A stretch of 40,168 nt of DNA. Source: Nocardiopsis sinuspersici (GTDB taxonomy: Bacteria; Actinomycetota; Actinomycetes; Streptosporangiales; Streptosporangiaceae). Below are positions 35,282-40,168 of the stretch, piece after piece. The stretch is from the NCBI GenBank assembly GCA_008638415.1, contig VWVT01000027.1:1-40168 (forward strand), read 5' to 3'. Made by a program: the position numbers and the translations under genes. Under the pieces are notes generated by a model. The model was not told where the DNA came from, searched no databases, and saw only the letters and a list, made by a program, of their open reading frames with translations. Position 1 is the stretch's first letter. Each line of letters starts with the position of its first letter.

Positions 35282-36051
35282 CGCAGGCCCTGCTCGTACT
35301 TGACGGCGTAGTCCAGGGCCATCAGCAAAACCTCGCCCACCAGGGCGATGAGGTAGCCGATGCAGGCGCCGTAGATGCCGCGTTTGGCCTTCTCGATCTC
35401 CCCGGATTCGCCGCCCGCCACCATCCACCGCACCCCGGAGACCACGATGAAGAGCGTGGCCAGGGAGACACCCTCCAGGCGGGTGCGGCCGATGATCTCG
35501 GCCTCGTCCGGGGTGATGATGTCCAGGCGAGCGGCTTCGCTGAGCACCATGTCGGGTGCCCCGGGCGGGGCGATGGTGGTGACGGGCGGTTCGGCCATCA
35601 GGAGCGGTTGGCGCAGGGCCGTCGTTCGTGCCCGCAGGCCTGACCGTTGGGCACGGCAGCGCAGCGCCCAATGCAGGCGGTGCCAGGAGGTGTCGGCCTC
35701 GCGCACGGCGTGGACAAAACCCGCGAGGATCTCCTCCTCCACCTCCTCGACGGTGCGGGCGTCGAGGCTGACGCACAGGCGTCGCGCGCAGGTGCGCAGC
35801 GCGGGCATGGCCAGGCCGATGGCGGCGACCATCCACTCCTCGTGGTCCTGGGCGCAGGTGACCAGACCGCGCCAGATGGCGTCGCGCGTCCGGCGGTCAG
35901 TGGCGCGGTCCAGGAGTGCGCCGCGTAGCTCGACCAGGGTGGTGGGAGGGGCGTCGGTGGAAGGAGTGGTGAGCTGCGCCGCGAGGTCGCCCACCTCCAG
36001 GTCCAGGAGTCGGAATTCCCTCTCAGCGCGGTTGAGTGGTTCGGTCGTCAT
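35041..36051 (-). CDS. Fusion: sigma-factor-like N-terminus joined to VirB2/TrbC-like pilin
   Basis: Starts at ATG 36049-36051 with AGGGGA seven bases upstream. Residues 1-190 resemble the sigma-like proteins that often head actinobacterial conjugation clusters (VEEVEEEILAGFVHAVREAD, then ITPDEAEIIGRTRLEGVSLA, the start of a region-4 helix-turn-helix). At that point the sequence jumps to a pilin-like segment, TLFIVVSGVRWMVAGGESG, with KAKRGIYGACIGYLIAL, two membrane helices of a VirB2/TrbC protein lacking its own signal peptide. The frame then runs on without a stop into VirB6 sequence to 35041; this tail is probably meaningless. Likely the product of a deletion, perhaps between short CTGGCC repeats near 35458-35464. 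Function is probably lost. Confidence 0.6.
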   Translation of the reverse strand: MTTEPLNRAEREFRLLDLEVGDLAAQLTTPSTDAPPTTLVELRGALLDRATDRRTRDAIWRGLVTCAQDHEEWMVAAIGLAMPALRTCARRLCVSLDARTVEEVEEEILAGFVHAVREADTSWHRLHWALRCRAQRSGLRARTTALRQPLLMAEPPVTTIAPPGAPDMVLSEAARLDIITPDEAEIIGRTRLEGVSLATLFIVVSGVRWMVAGGESGEIEKAKRGIYGACIGYLIALVGEVLLMALDYAVKYEQGLRCSRPNRRRRTRRTTPRSSTAESWRSPATSPRGSTVWSWTWSIRSSGGWVPRRSAPPSLRRVWSASGRACQRRSTPSTCC

Positions 36052-36068
36052 GGGTCTGTCCCCTTCGC

Positions 36069-36094
36069 GGGCCGTGTCGGTGATGACACGGCCC
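36069..36094. promoter_or_regulatory. Perfect 10-bp inverted repeat ahead of the conjugation operon
   Basis: GGGCCGTGTC (36069-36078), six-base loop, GACACGGCCC (36085-36094), 18 bases before the start codon of the first conjugation gene on the minus strand and just upstream of its Shine-Dalgarno. No T-run. It is well placed for an operator or for a leader hairpin limiting expression of transfer genes. No sigma-70 boxes are evident in the 36095-36250 stretch behind it. Confidence 0.5.
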
Positions 36095-36284
36095 ACGAAA
36101 GAGAGCCCGGCTGACGGCGGGCGTGCGCAGTGCTCACGGTCGGCGTGCGGGGTGCGGGCGGAGCGCTGGCAGGGGGCTGACTCCGAGCGTTCAGTCACCG
36201 GAACGAGGCGGGGAAATCCTCCTCCGGGGAGAACTGCTCACATCATCGAAAAAAGGCCGTGACCAGCGATGACAGTACTCATGA

Positions 36285-36336
36285 AGGTGCTGACAATGGT
36301 GGCTGGTACCGCTGACAGCATTCGCTTTGCCAAACC
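36285..36336. repeat. Recombination-like site, left copy (related to 39500-39550)
   Basis: Contains GTGCTGACA, a 10-base spacer, then GTACCGCTGACAGCA and a tail to GCCAAACC. The right copy at 39502-39550 has the same left arm and 26 of 31 identical bases in the right part. The right copy adjoins a tyrosine recombinase. A pair of crossover (att-like) sites is a reasonable reading; orientation is direct. Confidence 0.45.
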
Positions 36337-36424
36337 ATGACCGGATTTCTGAGAGCGCCGAGTGGGGCGATGCGCTGACACGGAGGCTCCGGCGTTGCAT
36401 AGCCACGTCTCACCGGTCCTGGCC

Positions 36425-36512
36425 CAGTGCACCTCCGCGTGGGCGAAGCTTGGGCCGGTGCGGACCAGGTGTTCGACTCACACCGCGGTTCACCTCCGCG
36501 TGCGCGGAGCTC
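36425..36512. CRISPR. CRISPR remnant A: two type I-E-like repeats, 61-bp period
   Basis: Repeat copies begin at 36425 (CAGTGCACCTCCGCGTGGGCG) and 36486 (CGGTTCACCTCCGCGTGCGCG); the shared core CACCTCCGCGTG starts at 36430 and 36491, exactly 61 bases apart, which is the 29+32 period of type I-E arrays. The second copy has the expected short palindrome CTCCGCG-TG-CGCGGAG. The form on the plus strand is the complement of the usual GAGC...GAACCG orientation, so the array would have been transcribed leftwards. No cas genes are in the window. The next position, 61 bases on, shows no repeat. Confidence 0.6.
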
Positions 36513-36921
36513 AAGGTGGCCAGGAGGCGCTCGGCGTTGCGGTCCGGCTACCCCGCCATAGACGTAGCGGCCCTCCCCCCACTGCGGGTGAGCACCCGCC
36601 AGCCTCGCCAGACACACCAACTCTTCCTCCGAGTGGCCGTCGCAGCCCTCTAGAAATTAGGTGACGTCCACCCGAGCGAGTCCCCATCGGTCACTCGGGG
36701 TTGGTCTCCATGAAGGCCACCAACATCCGCAGGTTCGCCAGCAACGCGCCCCCTCCTACGGCCCGGCCCTCTTCACCACGGACTCCTCCGCACGGTCACA
36801 CCGGCGACACCACTCAAAGAGCCACGAAACCAGAGAAAGCTCGTATAATGACCACGGGAATAAGAAGAGGACCATTTCCAGAAAATGCATATTGCCTAAC
36901 AGCGCCCGCGAAGGGACAGTC

Positions 36922-37851
36922 ATGGAAATCCAAAGGAGAAAACTATGGATAACGAACGGAACAAGCCCTGAAACAGTATACGAAAGCGACCTTCCAAAGC
37001 AGGTTATCATAAAAGAATGTGCAATTTGCAGAAAGGTAAAAAGCCTTCAGCTGAGTCACATCGCCCCAAAATGGTCATATAAATGGGCAAAGAACGAAGG
37101 GCACGTATTGTCAGAAATCAGGAGCAAGGGAATCCAAGGGCGCACCAATGACGGATCAAAACACTACCTTCTGTGCAAGAAATGTGAGCAATGCCTTGGT
37201 GAGTCCGAAAACTATTTGTCAAAAATATGCAAGGGTAACCCTGTTCAGCTGAGCAAACTTGGCATATCCATAGAACCTGGCCTCGTACTTTCTGGACTTC
37301 GGCGAGATTCCATCATCCACGCCATATCCGGCATACTTTATAAAGCACACTATGCAGCTTCTGATCCATGGAGAAAGATACGCCTTCCCGAACCTTGGCT
37401 AGACACGATTCGCTCTTACCTGCTCCACGAAGATGCAAGCTTATCCAGCCGAGTCGCCGTACTCAACACTCGCTGGATATCCAGAATTTACCCTAAAATT
37501 AACCCCAAAGCCATTATTGTCCCCCAGTTTTATTCCTTCGGAGGAATATTCTGTTTCCAGATGCTCCTGGGAGGCTGGTCTTGGTTTCTCTTTTTCCCGG
37601 AAGATCACTACTCTCAAAAAACTTCAGAAGAAATAGCTACAGAAGTGGGCAAAGACGGCAGAGGCATCAGCTCCTTCCTCCGGGAAGAGCTTCCGATGCA
37701 AGTCATACAAGGAGATATTATCTGGCATGTATTTCTAGGAATAGAAGAAAGCGGACCACTAGCCAAGCTATACGATAACTCCAGTTGCCCTTGTGGTCTA
37801 GGCAAAGAATTCGCAAAATGCTGCAAGGATGCCTGGATCAATATCAACTGA
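36922..37851 (+). CDS. HNH-like zinc-binding protein with C-terminal SEC-C motif
   Basis: 309 residues from ATG 36922-36924 with AAGGGA five bases upstream. The N-terminal part has CAICRKV, then LQLSHIAPKW, then LLCKKCEQCLGESENYLS: two CxxC pairs around a conserved His, as in HNH-type nuclease folds and related zinc domains. The middle (about 100-280) is unassigned, with hydrophobic and aromatic runs (FCFQMLLGGWSWFLFF). The end, CPCGLGKEFAKCC, is a SEC-C zinc motif. Base composition is clearly lower in GC than neighbours, a sign of recent transfer. It lies inside the broken CRISPR region, beside an IS630 copy. A defence or toxin role is plausible from setting only. Confidence 0.65.
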   Translation: MEIQRRKLWITNGTSPETVYESDLPKQVIIKECAICRKVKSLQLSHIAPKWSYKWAKNEGHVLSEIRSKGIQGRTNDGSKHYLLCKKCEQCLGESENYLSKICKGNPVQLSKLGISIEPGLVLSGLRRDSIIHAISGILYKAHYAASDPWRKIRLPEPWLDTIRSYLLHEDASLSSRVAVLNTRWISRIYPKINPKAIIVPQFYSFGGIFCFQMLLGGWSWFLFFPEDHYSQKTSEEIATEVGKDGRGISSFLREELPMQVIQGDIIWHVFLGIEESGPLAKLYDNSSCPCGLGKEFAKCCKDAWININ

Positions 37852-37913
37852 AAACCCCTGGAGTCGCCAAGAAATGCATGGATTTGCCTTGCAAGCACCC
37901 GCGCGAATAACTA

Positions 37914-39028
37914 CTGACCTTTGATTATGCGGTTGACGAGCATGGTGAAGGTTCCAGCCCGACCGAGTTAATGAATCCCCGCAGCAGGTCCGGGCGCTTG
38001 CGTACCAGGCGAAGATGCGTGTTGACCACCTCTTCCAGCTCGTCCAGACTTCGGAACAGGCGGCTCCGGAGCATGCGTTTGAGGTGGGACCACAACGACT
38101 CCACCGGGTTGAGTTCGGGCGCGTACCGGGGCAGGCGCACCACATTAAGCCAGTCCCGTGCCTCTATCTGGGCGGCCATCGGCTTGCAGGCATGGGAGGA
38201 GTGGTTGTCCCACACCAGCACCACCGGAGCCCGCAACGCCCGATGAAGCCGGTCCAACAAAGCAGGCAGGTCGGTGTGGTTGATGGAAGAAGCCTGTGTG
38301 GTGTGGAACAGCCGCACCCGCCCGCTGGCCGGATGCACGCACAGCCACCCGATGGTGTTGACGCGACCCCGGCGGCCTCCCGAGGCGGCCACCAGCGGGG
38401 GGTGTCCGCATCTGCCCCAGGTGCGGCAAGTGGACAGACTCGTGCATGCACCGCTCTCATCAGCGAAAATGATCCACGCCCCCGTGTTGTCAGCGTTTTG
38501 GCCCGTGGCCACACCTGGGTGCGCCAGCGGGTGATCTCCTCCTCATCACGTTCGACGGCTCGGGTGGCGGGCATCTGGTGAGACCATCCCAGCCGCCTGA
38601 GCAGCCGCCAGACTCCAGAAGGGTCGGCGTAGCACGATCCGAAGCGCTCGTTGATGAGGTGGTTGATCCGGTCCAGGGTCCAGGACTGATCGGGCCATCC
38701 GTGGGCCATGGGGCCCTGGTCCAGGAGGCTGAGCAGGGCGCGCTCTTGACGGGCATCCAGCAGGGAGTGAGCGCCGCGAGGGCGAGCAGCCAGAGCATCA
38801 CGGGGCCCTGGGCCTTCCAGGCCTTGTGCCACTTGTGGACGGCTTGTTTGGTCACGCCGAGCTCGCGAGCGATCTCGGTCTGGGACAGACTGCCTTGTTA
38901 GAACAGTGCAGCTGCGAGCAGGCGGCGTTTCTCGCACTCGCCAGGGGTGCGTGGAGGATGGGAGGAAAGTTCCATGACCAGCGATCCTCCCACTTCCCAA
39001 GCGGATCAACCTACGAGTCAAAGATCAG
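37914..39028 (-). mobile_element. IS630-family insertion sequence with TA target duplication
   Basis: Terminal inverted repeats are readable: the left end from 37914 (CTGACCTTTGATT...) and the right end, read inwards from 39028 (CTGATCTTTGACT...), share about 17 of 23 bases, ending in GGTTGA on both sides. Each end is flanked by TA (37912-37913 and 39029-39030), the target duplication typical of IS630. Length 1115 bp. Its transposase gene is dead, so the copy could move only with help from a partner. Confidence 0.8.
37925..38975 (-). pseudogene. IS630-family transposase, one stop codon and two frameshifts
   Basis: Begins at ATG 38973-38975 (MELSSHPPRTPGECEKRRL), reads a helix-turn-helix (EIARELGVTKQAVHKWHKAW) interrupted by TAA at 38898-38900, shifts frame near 38800 into a second winged-helix part (SWTLDRINHLINERFG), and shifts again near 38490 into the DDE domain. 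All three catalytic residues remain: Asp in WIIFADESG, Asp in VLVWDNHSSH, Glu in LNPVESLWSHLK. Stop TAA at 37925-37927, inside the left terminal repeat. Three lesions make this a true pseudogene rather than a reading error. Confidence 0.8.
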
Positions 39029-39078
39029 TAGCAAGACCCAGAGCGACGCAAGTTTTGTTCGTGGCGAAATTGGGGCGA

Positions 39079-39322
39079 TATCACAGCGCCTTGAGTCGTT
39101 CGATGAGGTCCTGATAAGCACGCTGGACGGCGTCGGGATGGTCGAGGTGGTTGTGCGCCTTCATAAGCACCTGGTAGATGGCCTCTTTGAGACCGTCGGC
39201 AGCACGGACGATTGAAGGTCATCACCATCGTGGCCTTCTTCCTCAGCGAAGAGGCAAGGGTCGTCACCGGTCAGACCCTTCGCATGAACGAGGGACGACT
39301 CCTTGACTGACGTGTACCTCAT
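39079..39322 (-). pseudogene. Unidentified small gene remnant, frameshifted
   Basis: From ATG 39320-39322 (MRYTSVKESSLVHAKGLTGD) the frame reads to an acidic stretch (EEEGHDGDDLQ). A good protein-like continuation then appears in another frame: RAADGLKEAIYQVLMKAHNH, then DAVQRAYQDLIERLKAL, ending at a TGA at the left limit. The helical, well-formed C-terminus suggests a real ancestral gene of about 80 residues. I do not recognise the family. Confidence 0.35.
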
Positions 39323-39334
39323 GCGGCACTGGCA

Positions 39335-39422
39335 CGGTTCACCTCCGCGTGCGCGAAGCTTGGGCAAACGACCTGTGAAAACGCGGACCGTTATCCCGAC
39401 GCAATCCACATGCGGAGCACAC
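39335..39422. CRISPR. CRISPR remnant B: one repeat and one degenerate repeat, 61-bp period
   Basis: The copy at 39335 (CGGTTCACCTCCGCGTGCGCG, continuing to AAGC) matches remnant A. At exactly +61 the core TCCGCGTGCG returns as TCCACATGCG (39405-39414) followed by GAGCAC, two G-to-A changes and a two-base loss, as in worn terminal repeats. Same strand as remnant A. Remnants A and B are best read as one array split by the 2.8 kb holding the SEC-C gene and the IS630 copy. Confidence 0.5.
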
Positions 39423-39499
39423 CAACGGCTCGGTTCCTACCTCGCCTGGATCCGTCCTCACACAGTGTCGTCTCTCCGAGGGCCTCACAGCGCTGGTGT

Positions 39500-39550
39500 A
39501 AGTGCTGACAGCGGGCCGTGTACCGCTGTCAGCACTCGCCTGGCCACACC
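39500..39550. repeat. Recombination-like site, right copy, next to the recombinase stop
   Basis: GTGCTGACAGC (39502-39512), 12-base centre, GCTGTCAGCAC (39525-39535): a perfect 11-bp inverted repeat, then CTCGCCTGGCCACACC. It lies four bases beyond the tyrosine recombinase stop, where integrase-linked crossover sites are common. Similar to 36285-36336. A simple transcription terminator for the recombinase is the alternative, though no T-run follows and the loop and tail are conserved between copies. Confidence 0.5.
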
Positions 39551-39554
39551 TGTC

Positions 39555-40041
39555 TCAGGCGCTGCGATCCATGACCTGGTCGTAGTGGCGCTGCGCGCGT
39601 GAGGCCGCAGCCGACCGGCCGTAGTGGCGCATCATCTGCCGCGAGTCCCACCCGTTGAGCTCCATCAGGTCCCCCTCAGCGCCGCCGTTGTCCAGGTAGC
39701 GGTGCGAGAAGTCGTGCCGGAAGCGGTGCGGGTGCACATGGGCCACGCCCGCGCGCGTGGCCCGGCGGCGGAGCATCTGGTACACCCCTGACTTGGTCAG
39801 CGCCCCGCCCTTGGCGGAGAGCCACAGGCGGCCCAGACCCGCGTCCTCGTGCCTGCCGCGGGTGCGCAGGTAGCGGTCCAGGACCATCGCGGTCCGTTTG
39901 GTGAAGCGCACCCACCGGGTCCTGCCGCCCTTGCCGGTGACCCGTGCCCGGCGCTTGTCCAGGTCCACGTCGTCGGTGGTGAGGTTGGTCAACTCCTGGA
40001 GGCGCACGCCCGTGTCCGCCAGCAGCCGCATGAGGGCTAGG
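39555..40041 (-). pseudogene. Tyrosine recombinase (XerC/integrase type), 5' end cut off by IS481
   Basis: The C-terminal catalytic domain of a phage-integrase-family recombinase. Visible catalytic residues: Arg in TGVRLQELTNL, Lys in TGKGGRTRWV, His-x-x-Arg in HPHRFRHDF, Trp in LNGWDSRQMMRHYG and the nucleophilic Tyr in that same segment. The reading begins within LALMRLLADTG, so the N-terminal DNA-arm domain is missing: the IS481 copy inserted at CTAG 40037-40040. It probably integrated the element that carries this region, and is now unable to bind core sites fully. Confidence 0.85.
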
Positions 40042-40168
40042 TGTACTGACCATGGAGGTTGGTAACACCCACCCCGGCTGACACACACGAAGAGGGCCTT
40101 CGGTATCGGTGTGGATTGCGAGATCTACCCGACTCACCAGAAGGCCCTCGATGCCCCACACTACCCAC
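40042..40168 (+). mobile_element. IS481-family element, left end (rest outside the window)
   Basis: Begins with TGTACTGACC and GAGGTTGGT (40042-40066), 20 of 25 bases matching the IS481 end at 833-857. Outside lies GCTAGG (40036-40041), the NCTAGN target. An inverted repeat GAGGGCCTTC / GAAGGCCCTC (40092-40101, 40140-40149) lies between the end and the first codon. Confidence 0.75.
40151..40168 (+). CDS. Start of IS481 transposase (partial, runs off the window)
   Basis: Six codons, MPHTTH, from an ATG with AGAAGG six bases upstream. The Shine-Dalgarno sits in the right arm of the 10-bp inverted repeat at 40092-40149, so a transcript entering from outside the element would fold over its ribosome site. 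Identification rests on the IS481 end repeat; the few residues alone prove nothing. Confidence 0.5.

Noticed and set aside
36661..36921. Longer N-terminus for the SEC-C protein
   Set aside because: The upstream part is high-GC with a different composition and no homology-like motifs; the ATG at 36922 has a good ribosome site.
39500..39550. tRNA gene 3' end as integration site
   Set aside because: No acceptor, T-arm or CCA-like structure can be drawn; the sequence is only an inverted repeat.

Overview
The window is GC-rich actinomycete DNA: codon use is strongly GC-biased, GTG starts are frequent, and the IS families and conjugation genes are actinobacterial. I would guess a Nocardiopsis/Streptomonospora-like genus, but the sequence does not prove the genus. 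The core is a complete Dpd system, which puts 7-deazaguanine bases into DNA and restricts unmodified DNA, carried on a decayed conjugative element. Copies of one IS481-family element bound the window in direct orientation: one ends at 857, the other begins at 40042.

Left edge (1-1488): the 3' part of a frameshifted IS481 transposase, inserted in an IS3 orfA remnant, next to an IS630 transposase remnant. Then (1611-3952, minus strand) queC-queE-queD and a YhhQ/VUT-type transporter. QueD, QueE and QueC make preQ0 from dihydroneopterin triphosphate, and the transporter probably salvages queuosine precursors. No folE is in view, so the first step probably comes from the chromosome.

The modification operon (4068-8461, plus strand) is a probable dpdC (DUF6884/ArcS-like domain), dpdB1, dpdA (a TGT-like enzyme that swaps guanine for preQ0 in DNA) and dpdB2. 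It converges on a restriction operon (26067-8523, minus strand) in the order dpdE-F-G-H-I-J-K-D. The genes there overlap or abut by a few bases, with a symmetrical terminator between the two operons. Together the genes would make preQ0, insert it in DNA, probably convert it to the amide (dADG), and attack DNA lacking the mark with helicases, an ATPase and a PLD-fold protein.

After a gene-free lower-GC stretch (26068-26898) comes a minus-strand type IV secretion module (36051-26899). It holds a sigma-like/pilin fusion, a VirB6-like protein, a Pro/Arg-rich protein, a PrgI-like protein, a VirB4-like ATPase, a VirD4-like coupling protein, a replication-relaxation protein and a transglycosylase-NlpC/P60 hydrolase. 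Two of these are frameshifted, one is a fusion, and the VirB4 Walker A lacks its Ser/Thr, so the element is probably no longer mobile by itself.

The right end (36250-40168) is a patchwork: remains of a type I-E-like CRISPR array (two repeat pairs, each at exactly 61-bp period, split by 2.8 kb), a lower-GC gene for a zinc-binding/SEC-C protein, an IS630 copy with recognisable ends, two related sites that look like recombination sites, and a tyrosine recombinase cut by the second IS481 element.
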